The notes: generated by a model from the letters alone, not told the origin. A DNA stretch of 64,000 nucleotides from Tenacibaculum aiptasiae (GCF_008806755.1 NZ_WAAU01000012.1:186220-250219); one strand, 5' to 3'; shown: positions 15,475 to 25,313, numbered from the stretch's first letter. A program made the numbers and translations.

Positions 15475-18111
15475 TTAAGTTAGCGATGCTAAACTTGATT
15501 TAATTGTTTCAATCTTAGCTAAAGTATCAGATTCTTTTTTACGCTCTAATGCTATTACTTTCTCTGGTGCATTACTTACAAAACGTTCATTTGACAATTT
15601 CTTTTGAATTCCAAATAGAAAACCTTCAGCTCTTTTTAATTCTGCATTCAATTTCTTTGTTTCTGCTTCTACATCAATATTTTCTACAGAAATAGGAACA
15701 AAATATTCATTAGACTTTACTCTAAATGAAGCTCCTTCTACTTTTTCTGACACATAATTAATTACTGAAGTATTTGTTAACTTTTGAATAACCACATCAA
15801 AATCATTACCAATATTCTCGTTATTTACTACAAATAACTCAACTGCTTCTTTAAACGAAATATTTTTATCCTTTCTAATTGTTCTAATACCTGAAACAAC
15901 ATCTGTAGCAAATTCAAACTGATTGATGATTGCTGTATCTACCTTTTTAACCTCTGGGTATTTAGCAATAATTAAAGCTTCTTCTGGTGTTCTTTCTGTA
16001 ATGTGCTGCCATACTTCTTCTGATAAGAAAGGCATAAACGGATGTAATATCTTTAAATTATCTTCAAAAATAGCAATTACTGCATCAAACGTTTTCTTAT
16101 CAATTGGTTGTTGATATCCTGGCTTTACAGTTTCTAATAACCATGAAGAAAAATCGTCCATGATTAATTTATAAATCGCCATTAAGGCATCTGATAAACG
16201 ATATTTAGAAAAATGATCTTCTATTTCGGCTAGTACTGTTTGAAACTTCGCATTATACCATTCTAATCCTATTTTTGCAGCCTCTGGTTGCTCTAAAGCA
16301 GCATCAACTTCCCAACCTTTTACTAAACGGAAAGCATTCCAAATTTTATTTGCAAATCCTTTTCCTTGTTGACATAAATCTTCGTCAAACATTAAGTCAT
16401 TTCCTGCAGCAGAACTTAATAATAATCCTACACGAACCCCATCAGCTCCGTAATCGTCAATTAACTTTAACGCATCTGGTGAATTCCCTAACGATTTAGA
16501 CATTTTTCTACGTTGTTTATCACGTACTAAACCAGTTAAGTATACATTTTCAAACGGACGCTCATCCTTGTATTCGTATCCTGCTATAATCATACGTGCT
16601 ACCCAGAAAAATAAAATATCTGGCCCCGTTACTAAGTCGTTTGTAGGATAATAATATTTGATTTCCTCATTCTCTGGATTACGGATTCCATCAAAAACAG
16701 ACATTGGCCATAACCATGAAGAAAACCAAGTATCTAATGCATCTTCATCTTGACGTAAATCTGCTGCTGATAATGAGTTATTACCTGTTTTTTCTTGTGC
16801 TAATTTAACTGCATCATCAATATTTTCAGCTACTACAAAATCTTCTTTTCCATCTCCGTAGTAAAATGCAGGAATTTGTTGTCCCCACCATAATTGACGA
16901 GAAATATTCCAGTCACGAATATTTTCCATCCAGTGACGGTAAGTATTCTCAAACTTTCTTGGGAATAATTTCACCTCTCTATCTTCACCTAAAACTGCAT
17001 CAATAGCTGGTTTAACTAATTCTTCCATTTTTAAGAACCATTGATCTGATAATCTTGGTTCAATAACAGCTTTAGTTCTTTCTGACGTTCCTACTTTATT
17101 TGTATGAACTTCTGTTTTTACTAATATTCCCTTTTCTTCTAACTCTTTTGTTATTTCTTTACGAACCACAAAACGGTCTTTTCCTTCATAGTGTAAACCA
17201 AATGAGTTTAATGATGCATCTTCATTAAAAATATCAATAACTTCTAATTGATGCTTATCTCCAAGAACCTTATCATTCTCATCATGTGCTGGAGTTACTT
17301 TTAAACATCCAGTACCAAACTCAACATCTACGTATTCATCTTCTATAATAGGAATTATTCTATTACAAATAGGTACAATTGCTTTCTTACCTTTTAAGTG
17401 TGTAAATCGTTCATCATTTGGATTGATACAAATTGCAGTATCTCCAAAAATGGTTTCAGGACGTGTGGTTGCAATAGTTAACTTATCTTCAGAACCTTCT
17501 ATTTTGTACTCTAAATAATAAAGATTCCCTTGCTTCTCTACATGAATTACTTCTTCATCAGATAAAGTTGTTTTTGCTTCAGGGTCCCAGTTTACCATTC
17601 TATATCCACGGTAAATCAATCCTTTATTATATAAATCAACAAATACTTTTATTACTGATTCAGATAACGCTGGGTCCATAGTAAAAGCAGTACGTTCCCA
17701 ATCACAAGAAGCACCTAACTTTTTTAATTGTTCTAAAATTATTCCACCATATTCGTGTTTCCATTCCCAAGCATGTGCTAAAAACTCTTCTCTTGTTAAA
17801 TCGTTTTTATCAATTCCTTGTTCTTTTAACTTCGCTACTACCTTTGCTTCAGTTGCTATAGATGCGTGATCTGTTCCAGGAACCCAACATGCATTTTTAC
17901 CTTGTAAACGTGCACGACGAATTAACACATCTTGGATTGTATTATTCAACATATGTCCCATATGTAATACTCCTGTTACATTCGGTGGTGGTATCACAAT
18001 TGTATATGGTTCTCTTTCATCTACTTCAGAATGAAAATAATTGTGTTTCATCCAGTAATCGTACCACTTTCCTTCTACCTCTTTTGAATTATATTTTGAT
18101 GGAATATTCAT
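15475..18111 (-). CDS. valS: Valine--tRNA ligase
   Basis: Cytoplasmic class I synthetase of 878 residues that charges tRNA-Val. The nucleotide-binding motifs are intact: [14 protein letters not shown] (HIGH-type HMGH at residues 50-53) and KMSKS at 536-540. The editing domain lies around residues 190-350 ([25 protein letters not shown]). The anticodon-binding helical domain follows from about 600. The C-terminus ends with a coiled-coil arm ([33 protein letters not shown], in part) that is diagnostic for ValRS. Stands alone, flanked by terminator-type hairpins. Confidence 0.98.
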   Translation of the reverse strand: MNIPSKYNSKEVEGKWYDYWMKHNYFHSEVDEREPYTIVIPPPNVTGVLHMGHMLNNTIQDVLIRRARLQGKNACWVPGTDHASIATEAKVVAKLKEQGIDKNDLTREEFLAHAWEWKHEYGGIILEQLKKLGASCDWERTAFTMDPALSESVIKVFVDLYNKGLIYRGYRMVNWDPEAKTTLSDEEVIHVEKQGNLYYLEYKIEGSEDKLTIATTRPETIFGDTAICINPNDERFTHLKGKKAIVPICNRIIPIIEDEYVDVEFGTGCLKVTPAHDENDKVLGDKHQLEVIDIFNEDASLNSFGLHYEGKDRFVVRKEITKELEEKGILVKTEVHTNKVGTSERTKAVIEPRLSDQWFLKMEELVKPAIDAVLGEDREVKLFPRKFENTYRHWMENIRDWNISRQLWWGQQIPAFYYGDGKEDFVVAENIDDAVKLAQEKTGNNSLSAADLRQDEDALDTWFSSWLWPMSVFDGIRNPENEEIKYYYPTNDLVTGPDILFFWVARMIIAGYEYKDERPFENVYLTGLVRDKQRRKMSKSLGNSPDALKLIDDYGADGVRVGLLLSSAAGNDLMFDEDLCQQGKGFANKIWNAFRLVKGWEVDAALEQPEAAKIGLEWYNAKFQTVLAEIEDHFSKYRLSDALMAIYKLIMDDFSSWLLETVKPGYQQPIDKKTFDAVIAIFEDNLKILHPFMPFLSEEVWQHITERTPEEALIIAKYPEVKKVDTAIINQFEFATDVVSGIRTIRKDKNISFKEAVELFVVNNENIGNDFDVVIQKLTNTSVINYVSEKVEGASFRVKSNEYFVPISVENIDVEAETKKLNAELKRAEGFLFGIQKKLSNERFVSNAPEKVIALERKKESDTLAKIETIKSSLASLT

Positions 18112-18157
18112 ATATTTTTATATCTTTATAACCAATTATTGTCTAAGACTTAATTTT

Positions 18158-18232
18158 TGGCATTATTTTTGAAATTTCGAAAGCAAAAATACAACTATCT
18201 CTGAGGTACAGAAAATAAGATGTTGTTTTTTT
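18158..18232 (+). promoter_or_regulatory. Sigma-54-like element followed by a terminator-like hairpin
   Basis: TGGCAT-N5-TTGA at 18158-18172 has the -24/-12 spacing of a sigma-54 promoter but lacks the GC of the -12 element. From 18191 the sequence can fold as ACAAC-t-ATCT / AGAT-GTTGT (18191-18226) with a 17-nt loop, followed by a T-run to 18232. Together they could make an RNA of about 50 nt in the valS-DUF1573 gap. Each part is weak, so this is tentative. Confidence 0.2.
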
Positions 18233-18259
18233 GGAACTAAAAAAATAATACTAAATTTG
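18230..18259 (+). promoter_or_regulatory. Promoter of the DUF1573 gene
   Basis: TTTG (18230-18233), an 18-bp spacer and TAAATTTG (18252-18259): a textbook Bacteroidota housekeeping promoter. Transcription should start near 18264, giving a leader of about 35 nt. Confidence 0.65.
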
Positions 18260-18298
18260 TAACGGTTTAAATTAAACCCCTTAATTAATTTCTAAATT

Positions 18299-18706
18299 AT
18301 GAAAACAATTTTATCATTCCTAGCTGTTTGTTTTATTACGTTAACAGTAAACGCTCAAGAATTTAAATTTGAAACTGAAACTATTAACTACGGTAAAGTA
18401 GCTATTGGATCTGAAGGTAAGCGTACATTTGAATTTACTAATGTTGGTGATGCTCCTTTAATTATTAAAGATATAAAATCTACTTGTGGATGTACAGTTC
18501 CTAAAAAACCAGAGGCTCCAATAATGCCTGGACAAAAAGGACAGATTGAAGTTTCTTACGATACTAATAGACCAGGTGGTTTTTCTAAAGCTATTACTGT
18601 AATTTCAAACGCTAAGAAATCTAGGACAATGCTTAAAATAAAAGGATTTGTTTCTAAAAAAGCTGCCCCAGCTAAAGAAAAAAGTATGATGAATGATAGT
18701 GAATAA
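18299..18706 (+). CDS. DUF1573 domain secreted protein
   Basis: 135 residues with a signal peptide (VNAQ at about 17-20) and one immunoglobulin-like DUF1573 domain. It shows the family core FEFTNVGDAPLIIKDIKSTCGC (read in two parts: NVGDAPLIIKDI and STCGCTVPKKP) and VSYDTNRPGGFSKAITVISN. The CGC motif is typical. Short stand-alone DUF1573 proteins are very common in Bacteroidota, are exported, and have no established function. The domain resembles the ASH/MSP-type beta-sandwich used for protein contacts. The gene is monocistronic with its own promoter and terminator, and the short run before the stop is Lys/Ala-rich. Confidence 0.9.
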   Translation: MKTILSFLAVCFITLTVNAQEFKFETETINYGKVAIGSEGKRTFEFTNVGDAPLIIKDIKSTCGCTVPKKPEAPIMPGQKGQIEVSYDTNRPGGFSKAITVISNAKKSRTMLKIKGFVSKKAAPAKEKSMMNDSE

Positions 18707-18730
18707 TTAATTTCACATTATATATAAAAA

Positions 18731-18760
18731 AAACATCACCAAAATTGGTGATGTTTTTTT
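18731..18760. terminator. Bidirectional terminator after the DUF1573 gene
   Basis: Stem CATCACCA (18734-18741) / TGGTGATG (18746-18753) extended by A/T pairs, with seven T from 18754 to 18760. On the other strand the A-run before the stem gives a T-tail for the aspartyl protease gene, whose stop starts at 18760. Confidence 0.85.
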
Positions 18761-20142
18761 TATATCCTTTTTTCTAATCTAAACTCAAACCTTAAATCAA
18801 CCCCTCCTCTTTTTACTTTTATCTTTATCTTTTTATTAGGTTTTGTTTGAAATAAATTAACTATTTCCTCTAAGGTAAACTGATAAGCTGGTTTGTTGTT
18901 AACATTTAATATAATATCACCAACCATAATGCCAGCTTTATCTGCAGGTGAGTCCTCAACAATCTTATCTATTTTGTACTTAGATTTAAATCTATAATGA
19001 TAAGTATCTATAAATGCAATAATATTATTTCTCATTGATTTATTTCCTTCATAATTGGAATTCAACAACTTTGTTAAGGCTTTTTCCTTAACTAATTCTT
19101 GTCCGTCATGAACTATATGTAATCCACTCATATTATAGTAGAATCCATCTTTAAGAGAAGCATTTTTTTTAAATATTATTTTCTTATTTGGGTAGTCTAT
19201 CCATATCTTAAAGCGCTTTAATATATTACCTCCAATACTACCATTTCTTTGTTTAAATTGTCGAGCGTTAAATGTTGATGTTGAATCTAAAAAAGAGACT
19301 GTTGGTTCTTGCAATTTAAATCTACCTATAGAAACATGAGGAATTTTACTTCTATTCCCATAAATAGTTCCACTTATACCTTCCCCCATAATATCTCCAA
19401 AATGTTTTATCGGTGTTTTTATAATATCCTTTGTGTTTTCAAACAACCACATTGCATCACTTCCTCCTGTATCGACTAATAGTTTTAAGGGAGTTTCAAT
19501 ATTGTTTACTGTATCTATTCTAGCTTTTATATCTATATAAGGTTTATTTCTATAAAACTGTAAAGGAAAAACTTCACATTTTCTACATTTAGGTTTTTTA
19601 TATTTTTTGGGATTATAAAAAACAATTCTTTTACTGTTATAATTTACCTTAACAATAACGTCCTTTAATAAGTCATAACCTATAATCCCATGAATTGTAA
19701 CTCCCATTTTAGCCGATAGATTAAATGCATCTTTTAAAATAACGTATAATTCTTGATTTGTTCCTGTTAAATTTTTTACTCTAAATCGATTTCCTTTAGA
19801 CAATAATGCTTCTATAGGTTCACCATCTCCTAAACCTCTAATAAAAACTTTTTCTATATTATTTAATCCTATACTATCATTCTGTGTTAAATTAAATAGA
19901 ATTGTTTTATTTACTCCTGTATCTAATATGAAAGACAATTTATTACCATTAATTTCTAATGGAATTACAATTAAATTATTTATCAATCTAAACGTTAACT
20001 CCTGTTTATCTGTTCTTTTCCCAAGAAAATGAAACTTTTTTTGAGAATAAATTGATAAGCATAAAAAGAAAGTAATAATGTAAAGTAATCGTTTTTTCAA
20101 AAGGGAAAGTTTTAAGGTTAATTTTAAATATACAACCTTCAT
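18760..20142 (-). CDS. Exported retropepsin-like aspartyl protease with PDZ domain
   Basis: 460 residues with a signal anchor or signal peptide near residues 15-33. Two retropepsin-like lobes are visible. The first has FILDTGVNKTILF (catalytic Asp-Thr-Gly about residue 73) and the hydrophobic-Gly flap partner HGIIGYDLL. The second has LLVDTGGSDAMWL (about 222) and GSIGGNILKRF. A PDZ domain fills the C-terminus (about 385-455; ADKAGIMVGDIILNVN). One chain therefore carries both DTG half-sites, like a pepsin, plus a substrate-recruiting PDZ. The likely place of action is the periplasm. Two Cys (KCRKCEV) sit between the lobes. Protease function is inferred from motifs; no substrate is known. An ATG nearer the hydrophobic segment is not available in a convincing place. 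Confidence 0.82.
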   Translation of the reverse strand: MKVVYLKLTLKLSLLKKRLLYIITFFLCLSIYSQKKFHFLGKRTDKQELTFRLINNLIVIPLEINGNKLSFILDTGVNKTILFNLTQNDSIGLNNIEKVFIRGLGDGEPIEALLSKGNRFRVKNLTGTNQELYVILKDAFNLSAKMGVTIHGIIGYDLLKDVIVKVNYNSKRIVFYNPKKYKKPKCRKCEVFPLQFYRNKPYIDIKARIDTVNNIETPLKLLVDTGGSDAMWLFENTKDIIKTPIKHFGDIMGEGISGTIYGNRSKIPHVSIGRFKLQEPTVSFLDSTSTFNARQFKQRNGSIGGNILKRFKIWIDYPNKKIIFKKNASLKDGFYYNMSGLHIVHDGQELVKEKALTKLLNSNYEGNKSMRNNIIAFIDTYHYRFKSKYKIDKIVEDSPADKAGIMVGDIILNVNNKPAYQFTLEEIVNLFQTKPNKKIKIKVKRGGVDLRFEFRLEKRI

Positions 20143-20256
20143 TTTACATTTTCATTTTTTTAAGATTTTTTTAACCTCTCATTTTCATAAAAAACAAGTT
20201 AATTTTATCAAATATATTTTGCAAATTTGCCAAACAAATAACTAATTCTATTTACA

Positions 20257-21447
20257 ATGCCATCTATTTCTATAAAAGGAAATTCTATGCCACAATCACC
20301 AATTCGTAAATTGGTGCCTTATGCAGAAGCTGCTAAAAAGAACGGAACTAAAGTTTATCACTTAAACATTGGTCAACCAGATATTAAAACTCCTCAAGTT
20401 GCACTTGACGCTGTTAAAAACAACGCTATTGAGGTATTATCTTATGCTCGTTCTGAAGGTTCTGAAGAATACAGAACAAAATTAGCTAGTTATTACGCTA
20501 AAAATGATATTCATGTAAATGCTAATAATATTATAGCTACAACAGGTGGTTCTGAAGCTTTATTATTTACTATTGGTAGTATTACTGACCCAGGAGATGA
20601 AATTATTATTCCTGAACCTTTTTATGCTAACTACAATGGTTTTTCAACTGCATCTGGAGTAAAAGTAGTTCCTGTAATTTCTAAAATAGAAGACAATTTT
20701 GCTTTGCCTGCTATTGAAGATTTTGAAAAGCTTATTACTTCAAAAACTAAAGCTATTTTAATTTGTAACCCAGGAAATCCTACTGGATACTTATATAGTG
20801 AAGAAGAAATTGAAAAATTAAAACAAATAGTTTTAAAACACGATTTATTTTTAATTGCTGATGAAGTTTACCGTGAATTCACTTATGATGGTGAAAAACA
20901 CAATTCAGTAATGACTTTAGAAGGTTTAGAGCAAAATGCTATCATGATAGATTCTGTTTCTAAACGTTATAGTATGTGTGGAGCTAGAATTGGTTGTATT
21001 GTTTCTAAAAATGAAGAATTTATTAATACAGCTATTAAGTTTGCACAAGCTCGTTTAAGTCCTCCTACTTACGCTTTATTAGCTAGTGAAGCTGCTTTAG
21101 ATACTCCTCAAAGTTATTTTGATGAAGTTATTGAAGAGTATGAAGATCGTAGAAATACTTTAATTTCTGAACTACAAAAAATTGAAGGGGTTAAAGTAGC
21201 AAATCCTAAAGGAGCCTTTTATTGTGTTGCTGAATTACCAGTTGAAAATGCTGATGATTTTGCTCAATGGATTTTAGAAAAATTCAATCATAATAACGAA
21301 ACGATTATGGTTGCACCAGCTAGTGGTTTTTACTCTACTAAAGGAGAAGGTAAAAATCAGGTACGTATTGCATATGTTTTAAACAAAACTGATTTAAAAC
21401 GTTCTGTTGAAATTCTAAAAATTGCTTTAGAACAATACAATAAATAA
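20257..21447 (+). CDS. PLP-dependent aminotransferase, aspartate aminotransferase type
   Basis: Cytoplasmic fold-type I aminotransferase of 396 residues. YHLNIGQPDIKTP is the N-terminal block, NPGNPTGYLYS the cofactor and substrate-binding block, and the Schiff-base lysine is Lys236 in DSVSKRYSMCGARIG. An Arg for the substrate alpha-carboxylate is in the C-terminal NQVRIAYVLN. The family includes aspartate, aromatic and prephenate aminotransferases, so the preferred amino acid is uncertain. murB begins two bases after its stop, so the two are co-transcribed. The region before it (20143-20256) has a GCAAATTTGC palindrome at 20221-20230 that may cover the promoter. Confidence 0.9.
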   Translation: MPSISIKGNSMPQSPIRKLVPYAEAAKKNGTKVYHLNIGQPDIKTPQVALDAVKNNAIEVLSYARSEGSEEYRTKLASYYAKNDIHVNANNIIATTGGSEALLFTIGSITDPGDEIIIPEPFYANYNGFSTASGVKVVPVISKIEDNFALPAIEDFEKLITSKTKAILICNPGNPTGYLYSEEEIEKLKQIVLKHDLFLIADEVYREFTYDGEKHNSVMTLEGLEQNAIMIDSVSKRYSMCGARIGCIVSKNEEFINTAIKFAQARLSPPTYALLASEAALDTPQSYFDEVIEEYEDRRNTLISELQKIEGVKVANPKGAFYCVAELPVENADDFAQWILEKFNHNNETIMVAPASGFYSTKGEGKNQVRIAYVLNKTDLKRSVEILKIALEQYNK

Positions 21448-21449
21448 CA

Positions 21450-22457
21450 TTGGATATTCAAGAAAATATATCATTAAAAAAATACAACACGTTTGGCATT
21501 GATGTTAATGCCAAACGTTTTGTTTCTATCGATTCTCTCTATAGTTTACAACAACTTTTAAAAGACGAACAAGATTTATTTTTAATTAGCGGTGGTAGTA
21601 ATATGCTATTAACTAAAGAAATTGAAAAACTGGTAGTTCATCTAAACTTAAAAGGAATTTCTATAGATAGAGAAAATCATAATGATATTTATATAACTGT
21701 AAATGCTGGTGAAAACTGGCATGATTTTGTCCTTTGGTGTGTTTCGCAAGACTATGGCGGATTAGAAAATTTATCTTTAATACCTGGTAATGTTGGTACA
21801 TGTCCTATTCAAAATATAGGAGCTTATGGTGTAGAAGTAAAGGATACGATTACTCGTGTTGAAGCCATAGATATTGAAACAGGAAAATTAGTAGAGTTTT
21901 CAAATTCTGAATGTAAGTTCGGTTATCGAAGCTCTATTTTTAAAAACGAAGCTAAAGGTAAATACATTATAACTTCTGTGAGTTTTTTACTTACTAAAAA
22001 CGAACATAAGTTAAACACTTCTTATGGAGCTATTGAAGCAGAGCTAGCTTCAAAAAATATTACTAGTCCAACTATTAAAGACGTTTCTGATGCAGTAATT
22101 GCTATTAGACAAAGTAAATTACCAGATCCTAAAGAAATTGGAAATAGCGGTAGTTTTTTTAAAAACCCTGTTATTTCAACATCGCTTTTTCAAGAAATAC
22201 AAAAAGATTTCCCTAACATTCCTAGTTATCCAATTTCTAGAGAAGAAGTTAAAGTCCCTGCTGGGTGGTTAATAGAACAAAGTGGTTTTAAAGGAAAACG
22301 CTTTGGTGATTATGGAGTACATGAAAAACAAGCTTTGGTTTTAGTCAACTACGGAGGTGCTACAGGTAAAGAAATTTATGAGTTAGCTCAAAAAATTCAA
22401 AAAACCATTAAAAAAAAGTTTTCTATTGAACTAGAAATAGAGGTAAATGTTATTTAA
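21450..22457 (+). CDS. murB: UDP-N-acetylenolpyruvoylglucosamine reductase (MurB)
   Basis: FAD enzyme of peptidoglycan synthesis that makes UDP-MurNAc. At 335 residues it is the longer E. coli-like type I form. The start is TTG at 21450: the protein begins MDIQENISLKKYNTFGID, where KKYNTFG is the conserved MurB N-terminus, and no ATG is available nearby. FAD-binding GGSNMLLT, the catalytic-site Tyr in FGYRSSIFK, the proton-donor Ser in GNSGSFFKNP, and a C-terminal Glu (ELEIEVNVI) are all present. Its 3' end overlaps the convergent SCO1 gene by 4 bp. Confidence 0.96.
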   Translation: MDIQENISLKKYNTFGIDVNAKRFVSIDSLYSLQQLLKDEQDLFLISGGSNMLLTKEIEKLVVHLNLKGISIDRENHNDIYITVNAGENWHDFVLWCVSQDYGGLENLSLIPGNVGTCPIQNIGAYGVEVKDTITRVEAIDIETGKLVEFSNSECKFGYRSSIFKNEAKGKYIITSVSFLLTKNEHKLNTSYGAIEAELASKNITSPTIKDVSDAVIAIRQSKLPDPKEIGNSGSFFKNPVISTSLFQEIQKDFPNIPSYPISREEVKVPAGWLIEQSGFKGKRFGDYGVHEKQALVLVNYGGATGKEIYELAQKIQKTIKKKFSIELEIEVNVI

Positions 22458-23152
22458 CCTTCTTTTTTTAAGATTTCAATGTGACGAATTAGTCTTTCTG
22501 TATCTAAGCCTAATGTACCGTTATAAACACCTCTAATACGTCCTTTTTTATCTATCAGCACAAAGTTTTCTGTGTGAATAAAAGCATTTTCGTCTTGTGT
22601 TTTTACAAAATCTTCATCAGCAAAATATGCTTTTCTAGCTAGGTTATAAATTTGCTCTTTATCGCCAGTTACTAAATTCCACTTATCTGAATTAATATTA
22701 TTTTCTATTGCATATTTTTTTAATACAGGTACAGAGTCTTTTATTGGCATTACAGTATGTGATAATAGAAGTACATCTTTATCATCTTTAAATTTTTCTT
22801 GAAGCTTACTCATATTTTTTTCAAGAATAGGACAAATTCCTGGACAAGACACGAAAAAGAAATCTGCTACATAAATTTTCCCCTTATACAAATTACGGCT
22901 GATTCCCTTTCCGTCTTGATTTACCAGATTAAAATCTGGTATAGTATGTATTTTATCATATTTGGATGAGTCTTCTGAAATCCATTCTGGTGTAAATTCT
23001 GCCGAATTAAAAAATGGTAGTGTAATTTCTTTATTTACCTTTTTTTCAGTTTTACAAGCTGTTAAACTGAATAAAAGAAAGAATAAAAAATAGATTACCC
23101 TAATTTGCTCTATACTATCTATAATTTTATTTGAATGACTCATCTTTAACAT
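22454..23152 (-). CDS. SCO1/SenC family copper lipoprotein
   Basis: 232 residues; second ATG at 23143 is equally plausible. The hydrophobic segment FLFFLLFSLTAC ends in a lipobox Cys (about residue 33). The thioredoxin-like domain has the Cu-binding FVSCPGICPILEKNM (CxxxC) and the partner His in SHTVMPIKDS. SCO proteins deliver copper to the CuA site of cytochrome oxidase or act as thiol reductases. VLIDKKGRIRGVYNGT is the family C-terminal block. It overlaps the MORN-repeat lipoprotein gene by up to 26 bp and is the last gene of the YHYH-MORN-SCO cassette. Confidence 0.93.
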   Translation of the reverse strand: MLKMSHSNKIIDSIEQIRVIYFLFFLLFSLTACKTEKKVNKEITLPFFNSAEFTPEWISEDSSKYDKIHTIPDFNLVNQDGKGISRNLYKGKIYVADFFFVSCPGICPILEKNMSKLQEKFKDDKDVLLLSHTVMPIKDSVPVLKKYAIENNINSDKWNLVTGDKEQIYNLARKAYFADEDFVKTQDENAFIHTENFVLIDKKGRIRGVYNGTLGLDTERLIRHIEILKKEG

Positions 23153-23696
23153 TTACTGAATAACACTTTTTTAATCCTATTAACCCAAATCTTTCACCAT
23201 TTTTGGTAACAAAATTTGCTCTTAACTTCCCATCTCCTTGCCACATCTTTTGACTTCCACTCTCCTTACCTTCTCTGTAATTAAAGTCTTTATATAACTG
23301 TCCGTTCTTATACCAAATTTTTACATTACCATTATACTCTCCTTTAGTATTAAAATGATAAATAAATTTTTGATTTCCATTCTCCCACCAAGCTTTATGG
23401 ATTCCAGACTTTAATCCTTTTTTATAGAATCGTTGCTCAGCTAAACTTCCATTTAAATATTTTTTTAACTCCTCTCCTTCTTTTTTTCCGTTTAAATATT
23501 GAGCTGAATCATTTGTTTTATTTACTTCATTATAAGAAATCATAGTACCTGAAAATGGAACTCCTTTATAAAAAAGGACTCCATTTTTCAATTCTATGTT
23601 ATTATTAGGATATTGAATTTTTAGTGCAATTTTCTCTGGCTTTTCTCCACAAGAAAAAAAACTAATACATAGCCATATAAAAAATAACTTCTTCAA
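23127..23696 (-). CDS. MORN-repeat (YwqK-like) lipoprotein
   Basis: 189 residues. The start is TTG at 23696, directly after the YHYH stop. It is supported by the lipoprotein signal that follows (FFIWLCISFFSC, Cys at about 16) and by lack of any in-frame ATG. The body has MORN-type repeats with the pattern Y-x-N-G-x-x-x-G: AQYLNGKKEGEEL, RFYKKGLKSGIHKAWWENG, YHFNTKGEYNGNVKIWYKNG, FNYREGKESGSQKMWQGDG. Such proteins are often auto-named as a toxin-antitoxin component of the YwqK type, but nothing here suggests a toxin pair. Location between a YHYH protein and a SCO1 protein suggests a role in copper handling or oxidase assembly; this is context only. Confidence 0.8.
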   Translation of the reverse strand: MKKLFFIWLCISFFSCGEKPEKIALKIQYPNNNIELKNGVLFYKGVPFSGTMISYNEVNKTNDSAQYLNGKKEGEELKKYLNGSLAEQRFYKKGLKSGIHKAWWENGNQKFIYHFNTKGEYNGNVKIWYKNGQLYKDFNYREGKESGSQKMWQGDGKLRANFVTKNGERFGLIGLKKCYSVNVKDESFK

Positions 23697-24479
23697 TTAT
23701 TGCGAAATATTTCCAGGTGTACCATAAAATGCGTTTCCATTAATATACGGATCATCAGCAGTAATATGATAATGATAAATTCCATTTGGAAAATCTGCAG
23801 TTGCTGAAGTATGTCCATGATAAATATCTAAATCAGCGCTTGTAATTGTTGTTCCATTTTCCTCAGGACCATATACTGGAAAACCATCAGCTAATAATCC
23901 TAAAAATGCACTTTTTCCATTTTGAGCTGTAAGAAATAATGGTTCTTGGTGATAATGATATTGCCCTGAATTTTGCGGATGTCCTAAATACTGATCAAAA
24001 GAATTTATCTCATTGGTTAATGGTTGATTATTAGGCCCTGCATACTGATTATAAAACGCAACTCCATTTATAGCTAATCCCATTGGTCCAAGAGAAGTAT
24101 TCGTTTTGGTAGATGCTTCTGATGGATTTAACGGAATTTGAAACGTTATATTCTGAGAAGCTATTGTATTAGGGTTTTGATTCCAATTTGGATTGGTTCC
24201 ATTATAAGCCTCATAATTTGCATTTCCTACTCCCCAATATGGACTTTTATGATTAGGTAAGTTATTTGTTGTAAAAGTTACTACATTTCCATTTATAGCA
24301 TACGTCACTCCAGAAACTCCATCAAACTTGGATAAAATTGGTGTAATATCATACGTTGTTCCTGAAGGATTACTTCCATCACCACCATCACTTACATCGT
24401 CACTTGAACTACATGCATATAATACACTCGTTACTACTAATAATCCTAATAATGTTTTAACTAATTGATTTAAATTCAT
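23697..24479 (-). CDS. YHYH domain lipoprotein
   Basis: Exported lipoprotein of 260 residues with lipobox YAC (Cys23) and an Asp/Ser/Gly-rich linker. It contains the two diagnostic motifs, QYHYHQEPLF and GIYHYHITADDPYI, that name the YHYH family, plus GLLADGFPVYGP and INGVAFYNQY. The clustered His and Tyr suggest metal binding. Function is not established, although family members are often near copper or electron-transport genes. It is the first gene of a three-gene cassette with the MORN-repeat lipoprotein (no gap) and SCO1 lipoprotein (overlap). All three products should be anchored on the same side of a membrane. Confidence 0.9.
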   Translation of the reverse strand: MNLNQLVKTLLGLLVVTSVLYACSSSDDVSDGGDGSNPSGTTYDITPILSKFDGVSGVTYAINGNVVTFTTNNLPNHKSPYWGVGNANYEAYNGTNPNWNQNPNTIASQNITFQIPLNPSEASTKTNTSLGPMGLAINGVAFYNQYAGPNNQPLTNEINSFDQYLGHPQNSGQYHYHQEPLFLTAQNGKSAFLGLLADGFPVYGPEENGTTITSADLDIYHGHTSATADFPNGIYHYHITADDPYINGNAFYGTPGNISQ

Positions 24480-24572
24480 TTCTATGGGGTTTTTAGTTTA
24501 TACAATATACTCATTTCTTCTAAGACCTTCAAAAACTCAAAAAGTTTAAAAATCAATTATTTTTTTTCAAAA

Positions 24573-24605
24573 AAAATAGACATCATTAATTATGATGTCT
24601 ATTTT
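24573..24605 (-). terminator. Terminator of aqpZ
   Basis: 14-bp perfect stem AAAATAGACATCAT (24573-24586) / ATGATGTCTATTTT (24592-24605) with loop TAATT. In the minus-strand direction it is followed by T-rich sequence (complement of the A-run before 24573). It lies 22 bp after the aqpZ stop. Confidence 0.8.
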
Positions 24606-24626
24606 AAACCTTCAATAAAAGTAATA

Positions 24627-25313
24627 CTATTCTTTATTTATCAAGCTATTATAAATAATTCCTGCTACAATTGCTCCTCCAATTGGTGCTATCCAAAATA
24701 ACCAAGATTGAATTAAATATTCTCCTCCGACAAACAATGCTTGACTCATAGAACGTGCTGGATTTACCGATGTATTTGTTATCGGAATACTTATTAAATG
24801 AATTAAAGTAAGACCTAAACCAATAGCTATAGGAGCAAAACCTTTTGGAGCTTTCTCACTAGTACTTCCTAAAATGATTAACAAGAAAAACATTGTTAAT
24901 ACAAACTCTGCTACAAAAGCAGCTATTAAATTATAACCACCAGGAGATAATGTTCCATAACCATTGGCTGCAAAACTTCCTATTGATTCAAAACCTTCTT
25001 TATTAGAAACTATTAAAAACAAAAAGCTAGCCGCTAAAATAGCTCCCAATAATTGAGAGGCTATATAAGGAACTAATTCTTTTGAAGAAAATTTTCCTCC
25101 AGCCCATAAACCCAATGATACTGCCGGGTTAAAATGTCCTCCAGAAATATGTCCTACTGCATAAGCCATGGTTAAAACTGTTAAACCAAAAGCTAGTGCT
25201 ACTCCTAAAAACCCTATCCCTAAATCTGGAAAATTTGCAGCAAAAATTGCACTACCACAACCTCCAAAAACTAACCAAAATGTTCCGAAAAATTCAGCAA
25301 AATATTTTTTCAT
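24627..25313 (-). CDS. aqpZ: Aquaporin Z-type water channel
   Basis: Inner-membrane MIP-family channel of 228 residues with six helices. Both pore motifs are present: [11 protein letters not shown] (first NPA) and [16 protein letters not shown] (second NPA with the selectivity-filter Arg). [15 protein letters not shown] is the usual first helix. His and small residues in the filter region favour water over glycerol, consistent with AqpZ. Single gene with its own terminator. The 137-bp space to the divergent small gene holds its promoter region; no clear -33/-7 pair is visible for aqpZ. Confidence 0.95.
   Translation of the reverse strand: MKKYFAEFFGTFWLVFGGCGSAIFAANFPDLGIGFLGVALAFGLTVLTMAYAVGHISGGHFNPAVSLGLWAGGKFSSKELVPYIASQLLGAILAASFLFLIVSNKEGFESIGSFAANGYGTLSPGGYNLIAAFVAEFVLTMFFLLIILGSTSEKAPKGFAPIAIGLGLTLIHLISIPITNTSVNPARSMSQALFVGGEYLIQSWLFWIAPIGGAIVAGIIYNSLINKE

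Noticed and set aside
23127..23696. Toxin-antitoxin system (YwqK-type antitoxin)
   Set aside because: The protein is an exported MORN-repeat lipoprotein and no toxin gene is adjacent; the label comes from a distant family name.
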